64,000 bases of DNA, from positions 1 through 64,000 of the forward strand of contig JBCCFL010000015.1 of the NCBI GenBank assembly GCA_039029735.1, in the 5' to 3' direction. The stretch is from CADEDH01 sp039029735 (GTDB taxonomy: Bacteria > Actinomycetota > Acidimicrobiia > Acidimicrobiales > SZUA-35). Positions 30,970-38,025 of this stretch are shown in pieces (position 1 is the first letter of the stretch; every line of letters starts with the position of its first letter). Both the position numbers and the translations under genes were made by a program. A model generated the notes under the pieces. It was not told the origin of the DNA, did no database searches, and was given only the letters and a program-made list of their open reading frames with translations.

Positions 30970-32249
30970 GTTCTGCGTCCTGGGATGCGCTCTCGGTCAT
31001 CTTGGCCAAGCGCGACGGGCGGGAGTTGCCACCCGAGGCAATGCGGTGGTTCGTCGAGGCCTACACGAACGGGCAGGTCGCCGATGAGCAGGCGGCGGCG
31101 ATGTGCATGGCGGTGTTCTTCAACGGGATGTCCGCCGCCGAGTTGAGCGCCTGGACCGAGGCCATGATCGACTCCGGAACCCGCACCGATCTGAGCGCCG
31201 TGAACCGCCCCCTCGTCGACAAGCACTCCACCGGCGGCGTCGGCGACAAGATCTCCCTGATCCTGTGCCCGCTCGTCGCCGCCTGCGGGGCGGCGATGCC
31301 GCAGGTGGCGGGCCGGGCCCTCGGCCACACCGGCGGCACGATCGACAAGATGGAAGCGATCCCGGGCTGGGACCCGCATCTCGGTCCCGAGGCGCTGCTC
31401 GCTGCGCTCAACGAGGTGGGAGCCGTGATCACCGCAGCCTCGGCCGACCTCGCGCCCGCCGACGCCAAGCTCTACGCCCTCCGCGACGTGACGGGCACCG
31501 TGGCCTCCATCCCGCTGATCGCCTCGTCGATCATGTCGAAGAAGATCGCCTCGGGCACGGCATCGCTCGTGCTCGACGTGAAGGTGGGCCGGGGTGCCTT
31601 CATGACCGATCTCGACCAGGCACGACGCCTGGCCGAGACGATGGTCGACATCGGCACCCGGGCCGGGGTGAAGACAACGGCGTTGCTCACCCGCATGGAT
31701 CAGCCACTCGGGCGGGCGGTCGGCAACTCGCTCGAGGTCGACGAGTCGATCGACGTACTCCACGGAGGGGGCCCGACCGACGTGGTCGCCGTCACGGTCG
31801 CGCTTGCCACCGAGATGCTGGAGCTGGCCGGGATCGACGCCGACCCCGGCGCGGTGCTGGCATCGGGCGTGGTACATGAGGTGTTCGCGGCCATGGTGGC
31901 CCGGCAGGGCGGCGACGTGACCGCCCCTCGGGCCCGTGCCCCCTATCGCCACGCGGTGGCAGCGCCCTCCTCCGGGTTCGTCACTGCCGTGAACGCCCTG
32001 ACGGTCGGTCAGGCGTCGGGCCGCCTCGGCGCCGGGCGGGCTCGCAAGGAGGACGACGTCGACCTCGGTGCCGGCATCGAGGTACTGGCACCGGTCGGTA
32101 CCGAGGTGGAGGCCGGGCAGCCGCTGTTCCTGCTCCACTCTGCGAACGAGCAGCGCATGGCCGAGGTGAACGACGTGCTCACCGCTGCGGTCGAGATCGG
32201 TCCGGAACCGCCAGACGTTCCCGACGTGGTGATCGAACGCATCGCGTAA
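30966..32249 (+). CDS. deoA: thymidine/pyrimidine-nucleoside phosphorylase
   Basis: Phosphorolysis of thymidine (or uridine) to base and sugar-1-phosphate. The 427-residue protein has the glycosyltransferase family 3 helical domain (NGQVADEQAAAMCMAVFFNGMS), the phosphate-binding DKHSTGGVGDKISL, GRALGHTGGTIDKMEAIPG, SKKIASGTASLVLDVKVGRGAFM, and the C-terminal alpha/beta hammerhead domain (GAGRARKEDDVDLGAGIEVLAPVG). It could be a DeoA or a Pdp-type enzyme. With upp and cdd it provides complete salvage from cytidine to uracil to UMP. Confidence 0.93.
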   Translation: MSSASWDALSVILAKRDGRELPPEAMRWFVEAYTNGQVADEQAAAMCMAVFFNGMSAAELSAWTEAMIDSGTRTDLSAVNRPLVDKHSTGGVGDKISLILCPLVAACGAAMPQVAGRALGHTGGTIDKMEAIPGWDPHLGPEALLAALNEVGAVITAASADLAPADAKLYALRDVTGTVASIPLIASSIMSKKIASGTASLVLDVKVGRGAFMTDLDQARRLAETMVDIGTRAGVKTTALLTRMDQPLGRAVGNSLEVDESIDVLHGGGPTDVVAVTVALATEMLELAGIDADPGAVLASGVVHEVFAAMVARQGGDVTAPRARAPYRHAVAAPSSGFVTAVNALTVGQASGRLGAGRARKEDDVDLGAGIEVLAPVGTEVEAGQPLFLLHSANEQRMAEVNDVLTAAVEIGPEPPDVPDVVIERIA

Positions 32250-32318
32250 GTCCGACGAGCGCACCGACCGATCGCGTTGCTCCAACGCGCATCGACCAGT
32301 CGTCGCCGGTGTGAGCGT

Positions 32319-32324
32319 TAGGAT
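32319..32324 (+). promoter_or_regulatory. -10 hexamer for methyltransferase
   Basis: TAGGAT, 7 bases before the ATG at 32332. Confidence 0.5.
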
Positions 32325-32331
32325 CGCTCGG

Positions 32332-33798
32332 ATGGATGTCCGCTCGGATCGTACGCAGACCTCGGCGTTCGGCGTCAGCCGACGCGAGGGGCATGATTCG
32401 TCGGCCTTCTACGCCCGCTTCGTTCCGCCAACGCTCTCCGACGACGAGACTGTGGTGCGGCCGGCTGAACTGATCGACGAACTCGGCGCCGGCACGGTGT
32501 TCCACGGTTCGATCGACCGGCTCCAGGTGCTGCCTGAGAACTCCGTGGCGCTCGTGGTGACCTCACCCCCGTACTTCGTCGGCAAGGAGTACGAGCTGGC
32601 CGTGACCGGGGCCGAGGATCCCGACGATCTGATCCCAGGCACCTACCTCGAATACCTCGACATGCTGCGGGATGTGTTCGCCGAGTGCGCCCGCGTGCTG
32701 GAGCCCGGGGGTCGGATCGCGATCAATGTGGCCAATCTCGGCCGCAAGCCGTATCGCTCACTGAGCGCCGACGTGATTGCGATCCTCCAGGACGATCTCG
32801 GCCTCCTCCTGCGAGGCGAGGTGATCTGGAAGAAGGCGTCGACGTCGTCGGGATCGTGTGCGTGGGGGTCGTTCGCTCGGGCGTCGAATCCGGTACTGCG
32901 CGACGTCACCGAACGTGTGGTCATCGCCTCCAAGGGCCGATTCGCCCGGGCCCGCACCGCCAAGGCCAGGGCGGCTGAAGGATTGCCCCACGAGTCCACC
33001 CTCTCCAACGACGAGTTCGTCGACGTGACCCGCGACGTGTGGGAGATCGACGCGGAATCGGCCCGCCGTGTTGGTCACCCCGCGCCGTTCCCCGTTGAAC
33101 TCCCCCGCCGCCTGATCGATCTCTACACCTACCGCGACGACATCGTGGTCGACCCCTTCGCCGGCTCCGGCAGCACGCTCGTGGCCGCCGCCCGCACGGG
33201 GCGCATTGGGGTCGGGTTCGACATCGATCCCGACTACGTGGCGCTTGCCACCGAACGCCTCGACGCCGAACTCGCCGCCGACGAGGACCGCCAGGAGTCC
33301 TACCTGGCCCAGGCCATCGATGAGGGCCGCAAGGTCGACGACGTGGCCCGACGCCTGCTCACCGACGCCGGGTTCGACACGATCGCCGACCGGGCCAAGC
33401 ACCCATCGGGCGTGGCCGAGATGACCTTCGCCGTCGACCACCCCGCCACCGGCGAACGCTGGTGGGTGGATGTGGCCGGCTCGTTCACGTCGATCAAGCC
33501 CGGCCTGCAGCGCAGCGATTCGGTGTGGCGCCTGCTCGGCCAGCTCCACGTCATGGCAGCCACCCAGCCCGAGGGCGAGCCGCTCCGTGTGCTCGTGCTC
33601 ACGCCGAGCCTCCCCAAGCCCGGCACACCGGGCGACAAGGCCCTGCGAGCCGTCGGTCCGGGCGTGATCTTCGATGCGATCGAGTTGTACGACACGGCCG
33701 GCCTCGACCGACTCAGGGCCTACGCCTCCGGCGAGATCGCCGAGCCCATGGCCGGCTTCTGGACCGATCGCGATCTCGCCGCCCGAACCGCCGGCTGA
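32332..33798 (+). CDS. orphan DNA methyltransferase with extra C-domain
   Basis: A 488-residue SAM-dependent amino-methyltransferase (N4-cytosine or N6-adenine). Motif IV TSPPY (78-82) precedes motif I FAGSGST (276-282), with FPVELPRRLIDLYTY before it, which is the beta-class order. The region between holds the target-recognition part. Residues about 330-465 form an additional domain (VARRLLTDAGFDTIADR, AEMTFAVDHPATGERWWVDVAGSF, SVWRLLGQLHVMAATQ, LRVLVLTPSLP) not needed for methylation. Its alpha-beta pattern is suggestive of a restriction-endonuclease-like fold, but the PD-(D/E)xK residues are not clear. No restriction gene is adjacent. ATG at 32332 follows TAGGAT by 7 bases. Confidence 0.88.
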   Translation: MDVRSDRTQTSAFGVSRREGHDSSAFYARFVPPTLSDDETVVRPAELIDELGAGTVFHGSIDRLQVLPENSVALVVTSPPYFVGKEYELAVTGAEDPDDLIPGTYLEYLDMLRDVFAECARVLEPGGRIAINVANLGRKPYRSLSADVIAILQDDLGLLLRGEVIWKKASTSSGSCAWGSFARASNPVLRDVTERVVIASKGRFARARTAKARAAEGLPHESTLSNDEFVDVTRDVWEIDAESARRVGHPAPFPVELPRRLIDLYTYRDDIVVDPFAGSGSTLVAAARTGRIGVGFDIDPDYVALATERLDAELAADEDRQESYLAQAIDEGRKVDDVARRLLTDAGFDTIADRAKHPSGVAEMTFAVDHPATGERWWVDVAGSFTSIKPGLQRSDSVWRLLGQLHVMAATQPEGEPLRVLVLTPSLPKPGTPGDKALRAVGPGVIFDAIELYDTAGLDRLRAYASGEIAEPMAGFWTDRDLAARTAG

Positions 33799-33831
33799 CC
33801 GAAGCACGATCAGGCGACGCCCGAGCGCGGC

Positions 33832-34530
33832 CTAGCGGTCGAAGCCGGCCAGTACGCCCGGCAACTCAGCGATGCGATCGATCTGGTGCCAGGTGTGGGC
33901 ATCGTCATCCCCGTCGACCACCTCGTGGCCCCAGGTCACCTGGTAGGGGATGTGGATCGCCCGGCTGCCCATCTCCACCACGGGCAACACATCGGACCGC
34001 ACGGAGTTGCCCACCATCACGAACTCGTCGACATCGACGTCGAGCCGGCCCAGCACGGCCCGGTAGGTGGACGGCGACTTCTCGCTGAGGATCTCGATCC
34101 GCTCGAAGTGGTCGGCGAGGCCGGACTCGGCCACCTTCGACTCCTGGTGGAACAGATCACCCTTGGTGATGAGCACGAGGCGGTACCGATCGGCGAGCGT
34201 TTCGACCGTGGCCTCGACGTCGTCGAGCAGATCGACGGGGTGGCTGAGCAGCTCCTTGCCCCAGTCGACGATCTGTTGCACGGCTTGGCCGGGAAGTGAG
34301 CCGCCGCTGGCCTCGAGCGCCGTCTCGATCATCGACAACGTGAATCCCTTGGCGCCGTAGCCGAACAGGGCGAGGTTGGCCCGCTCCCGTTCGAGGAGGC
34401 GTTCCGCCACCACATCCGCCGCCATCCATGGCGCCAACAGATCACGAAACAGCTGCTCGGTGACGGCGAAGTGGCTCTCGGAATGCCACAGGGTGTCGTC
34501 GGCGTCGAGGCCGAGAGCCGTGATCGTCAT
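33832..34530 (-). CDS. HAD family hydrolase
   Basis: A 232-residue haloacid dehalogenase-type phosphatase. Motif I is LGLDADDTLWHSE (nucleophile Asp, then Asp), motif II VLITKGD, motif III Lys in EKSPSTYRAV, motif IV MVGNSVRSDVLPVVEMG. The helical cap between motifs I and II is of the C1 type. The substrate is probably a small phosphorylated metabolite; a nucleotidase role is attractive because adenosine deaminase is divergent to it. The ATG at 34530 is set by a TACCGT hexamer 9 bases upstream. Confidence 0.9.
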   Translation of the reverse strand: MTITALGLDADDTLWHSESHFAVTEQLFRDLLAPWMAADVVAERLLERERANLALFGYGAKGFTLSMIETALEASGGSLPGQAVQQIVDWGKELLSHPVDLLDDVEATVETLADRYRLVLITKGDLFHQESKVAESGLADHFERIEILSEKSPSTYRAVLGRLDVDVDEFVMVGNSVRSDVLPVVEMGSRAIHIPYQVTWGHEVVDGDDDAHTWHQIDRIAELPGVLAGFDR

Positions 34531-34539
34531 GGCCCAACA

Positions 34540-34545
34540 ACGGTA
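34540..34545 (-). promoter_or_regulatory. -10 hexamer for HAD gene
   Basis: TACCGT on the minus strand, 9 bases before the ATG at 34530. Confidence 0.4.
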
Positions 34546-34604
34546 GTGGTCGGCGCCTGCGGGCGCAGGCGCGCCGCAGCGCTGATTGCACCGGAATCCG
34601 TGGT

Positions 34605-34610
34605 TAGCAT
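34605..34610 (+). promoter_or_regulatory. -10 hexamer for add
   Basis: TAGCAT, 5 bases before the ATG at 34616. Confidence 0.45.
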
Positions 34611-34615
34611 GAGTC

Positions 34616-35695
34616 ATGGACGCCGAACATGACGACTTGATCATCTCCGCCCCGAAGGTGCTCCTCCACGACCACCTCGACGGTGGCATGCGCCCCGCCA
34701 CCGTGATCGAGCTGGCCCGCGAGCAGGGCTACGACGCCCTCCCCACCGAGAACGCCGACGACCTCGCCACCTGGTTCACCCGGGGCGCCGACCGCCGCAA
34801 CCTTGAGCTGTACCTCGAGACGTTCGCCCACACCGTCGGTGTCACCCAGACCCGCGACGGCCTCATGCGAGCGGCCGCCGAGTGCGCCGAAGATCTCGAC
34901 AACGACGGGGTGGTGTATGCCGAGATCCGCTTCGCTCCCGAGCTGCACACCGACGGCGGCCTCACCCTCGACGAGGTGGTGGAGAGCGTGCTCGAAGGCT
35001 TTCGCATCGGCTCGGCCGGTCGCACGATCACCATCGGCACGCTGTGCACCGCCATGCGAACGGCGGCCCGATCGTTCGAGATCGCCGAGCTCGCTCTGCG
35101 TCACCGCGACGCCGGGGTGGTTGGGTTCGACATCGCGGGGGCTGAGGCCGGCCACCCGCCCAGCCGGCACCTCGACGCCTTCCAACTGGTGATGCGAGAG
35201 AGCTTCCACATCACGATCCATGCCGGCGAGGCCTTCGGCCTCCCGTCGATCGCCGAGGCGCTCAACTACTGCGGGGCGGAGCGGTTGGGCCACGGCGTGC
35301 GCATCATCGATGACATCGAGTTCGACGGCGACGGGCGCGCCCATCTGGGTCGCCTTGCCTCGTACGTTCGCGATCGACGGGTGCCGCTCGAGATGTGCCC
35401 GACCTCGAACGTCAACACGGGGGCGGCCACATCGATCGCCGAGCATCCGATCGGCCTCCTGCGCGACCTCCGCTTCCGGGTGACGGTCAACACCGACAAC
35501 CGGCTGATGAGTGACGTGAAGCTCTCCGATGAGTTCATCAAGCTCCGCGATGCCTTCGGCTACACCTGGGACGACATGGAGTGGCTCACCATCAACGCAA
35601 TGAAGAGCGCCTTCTGGCCCTTTGAGCAGCGGCTGGCGATCATCAACGAGATCATCAAGCCCGGCTACGCCAAGCTGCGCATCGCCGAGCTGTAG
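34616..35695 (+). CDS. add: adenosine deaminase
   Basis: Converts adenosine to inosine with one Zn2+. The 359 residues are of usual length. Metal and catalytic residues appear in VLLHDHLDGGMRPATV (HxH), ITIHAGEAFGLPSI (His and catalytic Glu region), CGAERLGHGVRI, CPTSNVNTGAA and VTVNTDNRLMSDV (Asp; NTDN where most ADAs have NTDDP). The gene is monocistronic with its own -10 hexamer. It complements the pyrimidine salvage enzymes upstream. Confidence 0.95.
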   Translation: MDAEHDDLIISAPKVLLHDHLDGGMRPATVIELAREQGYDALPTENADDLATWFTRGADRRNLELYLETFAHTVGVTQTRDGLMRAAAECAEDLDNDGVVYAEIRFAPELHTDGGLTLDEVVESVLEGFRIGSAGRTITIGTLCTAMRTAARSFEIAELALRHRDAGVVGFDIAGAEAGHPPSRHLDAFQLVMRESFHITIHAGEAFGLPSIAEALNYCGAERLGHGVRIIDDIEFDGDGRAHLGRLASYVRDRRVPLEMCPTSNVNTGAATSIAEHPIGLLRDLRFRVTVNTDNRLMSDVKLSDEFIKLRDAFGYTWDDMEWLTINAMKSAFWPFEQRLAIINEIIKPGYAKLRIAEL

Positions 35696-35702
35696 TCCAA
35701 CT

Positions 35703-35765
35703 CGTCAGCGCTGCTAGTTCAGCGCTCCAGGGCTGTCAGCTGAGCGCGTCAGCGCTGCTAGTTCA
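35703..35765. repeat. 19-bp direct repeat at convergent junction
   Basis: CGTCAGCGCTGCTAGTTCA occurs at 35703-35721 and again at 35747-35765. The second copy contains the stop codon and last codon of yqgE. The self-complementary CAGCGCTG inside the repeat allows hairpins. As with the 92-bp array at 3741, the tail of a leftward gene has been copied into a convergent junction, perhaps supplying terminator hairpins. Confidence 0.7.
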
Positions 35766-36300
35766 TCCCCGGATCAGGGGGGAAGTGGGCGTACCACTGC
35801 AGGTCGCCCCCCTGGCGCTGGAGTACCCGAGCCCACAACCCGTCAGGGTCGTCGGTGAACAGATCATCGAGTTCGGCGTCAACCACCCACCAGCTGTGGT
35901 TCGCGATCTCTCCTTCGAGCTGACCAGCGGCCCAACCGGCGTACCCGGCGAACACCCGAACGTCGGTGATGCCATCCGCGGCCACGAGCGTTGGCTGGGC
36001 GTCCAGGTCCACCGAATGGGCGCCGAGCACGAGCGGCCCGGCTTCCTCGGCTGACCGGCCAAGGGCGATGAGGGCGTCGAGATCGACGGGCCCACCGGCG
36101 AACACAACGTCGGGTTGGGCCACCAGTTCCTCCCAGTCGGGAAAGGTGTCTTCGACCGTGACCTCAGACGGACGGTTCAACACCAGGCCCAGCGCCCCTT
36201 CCTCGCTGTGCTCGAGGATCAGCGTGAGCGTTCCGTCGAAGGCGTCGCCGTGAAGGTCGGGCCGCGCGATCAGGATCCTCCCCGAGAGCGACGGCGCCAT
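35758..36300 (-). CDS. YqgE/AlgH family protein
   Basis: A 180-residue protein of the DUF179 (YqgE/AlgH) family, of unknown biochemical role. It begins LSGRILIARPDLHGDAFDGTLTLILEHSEEGALGLVLNRPSE, the family signature, and continues VFAGGPVDLDALIAL and VRVFAGYAGWAAGQLEGEI (GYAGWGxGQLexEi). The ATG at 36300 has TACCCT 8 bases upstream; the frame is open far beyond this but that part is antisense to map and a non-coding leader. Divergent from map. Confidence 0.93.
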   Translation of the reverse strand: MAPSLSGRILIARPDLHGDAFDGTLTLILEHSEEGALGLVLNRPSEVTVEDTFPDWEELVAQPDVVFAGGPVDLDALIALGRSAEEAGPLVLGAHSVDLDAQPTLVAADGITDVRVFAGYAGWAAGQLEGEIANHSWWVVDAELDDLFTDDPDGLWARVLQRQGGDLQWYAHFPPDPGMN

Positions 36301-36308
36301 GTGGACAA

Positions 36309-36314
36309 AGGGTA
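36309..36314 (-). promoter_or_regulatory. -10 hexamer for yqgE
   Basis: TACCCT on the minus strand, 8 bases before the ATG at 36300. The remaining ~220 bases to map hold no further feature that I can support. Confidence 0.45.
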
Positions 36315-36534
36315 CCTCTGCTTCGTTCACCTGGCAGTTCCTCGATGCATCCTCGCTGTGCTTCACCGTGAATGGAGACGCCAACGCACTCGAACCCAGG
36401 GTTCCGCCGGCCGCCGTCTCTCGTTGCCCCGGGCTCCATCGGCGGCTTGGGTGCGGCGATGAGCCCTTCGTCGGCGTGTCAGCAGCCACACGCAGCCCTC
36501 CGAGCCCGATCGTCGGCCATGTTGGGGCGTGCCG

Positions 36535-36540
36535 TAGACT
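36535..36540 (+). promoter_or_regulatory. -10 hexamer for map
   Basis: TAGACT, 6 bases before the map ATG at 36547. Confidence 0.5.
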
Positions 36541-36546
36541 GAAGAG

Positions 36547-37521
36547 ATGCGTGTACTTCCCAAGGCGAATGATCTCTGCTGGTGTGGCAGTGGCAAGAAG
36601 TACAAGCGATGCCACAAAGACGCCGCCGGCCCCATCAAGCCGGGCCGGATCTCCCCGCTCCGCCCCGTGCCCGACTCGATCGTCAAGCCCTCCTGGGCTG
36701 GCGGCAATCCTGTCGACCGCTGGGACGAGCCGCGGGTCAAGTCTCCGGATGTGATCGAACGCATGCGACGGACCGGTCGTATCGCCGCCGACACGCTGGC
36801 GATGCTCGGCGACCTGTGCCGGCCAGGGGTCACGACCGACGAGATCGATGCGGCCTGTCACGCCGAGGCGATCCGCCTCGAGTCGTACCCGAGCCCGCTG
36901 GAGTACCCGGGAGGCGGCACCGACCCCTACCCGAAGTCGCTGTGCACGTCGGTCAACGAGGTGATCTGCCACGGCATTCCCGACGACCGCCCCCTCGCCG
37001 ACGGTGACATCATCAACCTCGACGTGACCCTGTACAGGGAGGGCGTCCACGGCGACACCAACGCCACGTTCTTCGTTGGCGAGGTCGACATGCTCTCCCA
37101 CAAGCTGGTGACGGTCACCCGCGATTCCCTGCTGAAGGGGATCGACGCCGCTCGACCCGGCCGCCCGATCAACGAGATTGGCCGAGCCATCCAGGAGCAC
37201 GCCGAGGGCAAAGGCTTCGGCGTGGTGCGGGACTTCGTCGGTCACGGCATCGGCGAGCAGTTCCACACTGATCTGCAGATCTGCCACTACTACCACCCCC
37301 GCCTCACCGACATCATCGAGCCGGGCATGACGTTCACGATCGAGCCGATGATCACGGTCGGCAGCTGGCGGGCTCGCATGTGGAACGACGGGTGGACGGC
37401 GGTGACGACCGACGGCGGCCGCACGGCGCAGTTCGAGCACACGATCCTCATCACCGAGGACGAGCCCGAGATCCTCACCACCCCCGCCGATACCTCCACC
37501 CACCCCTTCTGGGCGCTCTAA
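36547..37521 (+). CDS. map: type I methionine aminopeptidase with SEC-C zinc motif
   Basis: Removes the initiator Met from nascent proteins. The 324-residue enzyme has an N-terminal SEC-C zinc motif, LCWCGSGKKYKRCHKD (residues 10-25), which in type Ic MetAPs is thought to bind the ribosome, and then a linker. The pita-bread catalytic domain carries the five metal ligands: Asp in INLDVTLY, Asp in GVHGDTNATF, His in FVGHGIGEQFH, Glu in FTIEPM and Glu in QFEHTIL. The ATG at 36547 has TAGACT 6 bases upstream. Same architecture as MetAP1c of mycobacteria. Confidence 0.96.
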   Translation: MRVLPKANDLCWCGSGKKYKRCHKDAAGPIKPGRISPLRPVPDSIVKPSWAGGNPVDRWDEPRVKSPDVIERMRRTGRIAADTLAMLGDLCRPGVTTDEIDAACHAEAIRLESYPSPLEYPGGGTDPYPKSLCTSVNEVICHGIPDDRPLADGDIINLDVTLYREGVHGDTNATFFVGEVDMLSHKLVTVTRDSLLKGIDAARPGRPINEIGRAIQEHAEGKGFGVVRDFVGHGIGEQFHTDLQICHYYHPRLTDIIEPGMTFTIEPMITVGSWRARMWNDGWTAVTTDGGRTAQFEHTILITEDEPEILTTPADTSTHPFWAL

Positions 37522-37525
37522 CCCT

Positions 37526-37705
37526 CTAGAGGTCGAGTTCGACGCCGATCAACCGCACTGCGAACTCGTCGACTATCTACGGCAGATCAATGACGACGAA
37601 GTCCGTCGCCGAGGGCTCGCCGTGTGGACCACGCTCAGCGCCGAGCTGCCGATCCAACTCCTCGAAGAATGACTCCGCAGCTCGAACCTCGCGGCGGTCG
37701 CTCAC
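37526..37705 (-). pseudogene. decayed partner gene of small antitoxin-like ORF
   Basis: A GTG at 37705 overlaps the TGA of the upstream 62-residue gene (GTGA). The frame reads VSDRREVRAAESFFEELDRQ and continues to FVVIDLP, where an in-frame TAG stops it after 42 residues (37577-37579). Ignoring that stop, the frame continues IVDEFAVRLIGVELDL and ends at a second TAG at 37526-37528. This looks like a gene with a nonsense mutation and probably an internal deletion joining an N-terminal part to a C-terminal tail. By its coupling to an antitoxin-like gene I infer a dead toxin. It abuts the map stop. Confidence 0.6.
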
Positions 37706-37890
37706 GACCGCTCGGGATCGAGCAGACCTCGTTCGGACAGGATCCGACGGCTCTTCGCCTCCACGCGGGCTCGAAAGGCCGGATCAAGCTCGTCGAGCGA
37801 GTTGCGAAACCCGTCAGCCACCACCCGGGCCCGCTCGTCGGGAGACATCGCTTCCATCTCTTCGACGGTCCAAACCCGATCTTCAGCCAT
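37702..37890 (-). CDS. 62-residue antitoxin-like protein
   Basis: A small acidic, helical protein (MAEDRVWTVEEMEAMSPDER ... SRRILSERGLLDPERS). The pattern of a short acidic helical protein translationally coupled (GTGA) to a second small gene is typical of type II toxin-antitoxin pairs, and its partner is broken. A TACGAT hexamer lies 6 bases before the ATG. No DNA-binding fold is obvious. The antitoxin role is inference; alternative is an uncharacterised small protein. Confidence 0.6.
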   Translation of the reverse strand: MAEDRVWTVEEMEAMSPDERARVVADGFRNSLDELDPAFRARVEAKSRRILSERGLLDPERS

Positions 37891-37896
37891 GAACAG

Positions 37897-37902
37897 ATCG
37901 TA
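37897..37902 (-). promoter_or_regulatory. -10 hexamer for antitoxin-like gene
   Basis: TACGAT on the minus strand, 6 bases before the ATG at 37890. Confidence 0.5.
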
Positions 37903-37976
37903 CTTACGACCATGTGACGGCACCCTGGCCGTCCGGACGCCAGTGTGGCCTCGCAGGGCTACAGAGCGCCGAGGGC

Positions 37977-38008
37977 GGTGGGCGGACGGGCGATGGCGCC
38001 CGCCCACC
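37977..38008 (-). terminator. GC-rich hairpin after lectin gene
   Basis: GGTGGGCGG at 37977-37985 pairs perfectly with CCGCCCACC at 38000-38008; an alternative inner stem CGGGCG/CGCCCG lies within. It begins 17 bases after the lectin gene stop in the direction of transcription. No T-tract follows. Confidence 0.45.
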
Positions 38009-38025
38009 CTGCGGTCAGGGCGTGA

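Noticed and set aside
36301..37503. Minus-strand open frame extending yqgE upstream
   Set aside because: It runs antisense through map; yqgE starts at 36300 with family-typical sequence and a -10 hexamer.
37532..37678. Plus-strand frame of about 45 codons after map without a start codon
   Set aside because: It is the shadow of the broken partner gene on the minus strand, which is supported by GTGA coupling.
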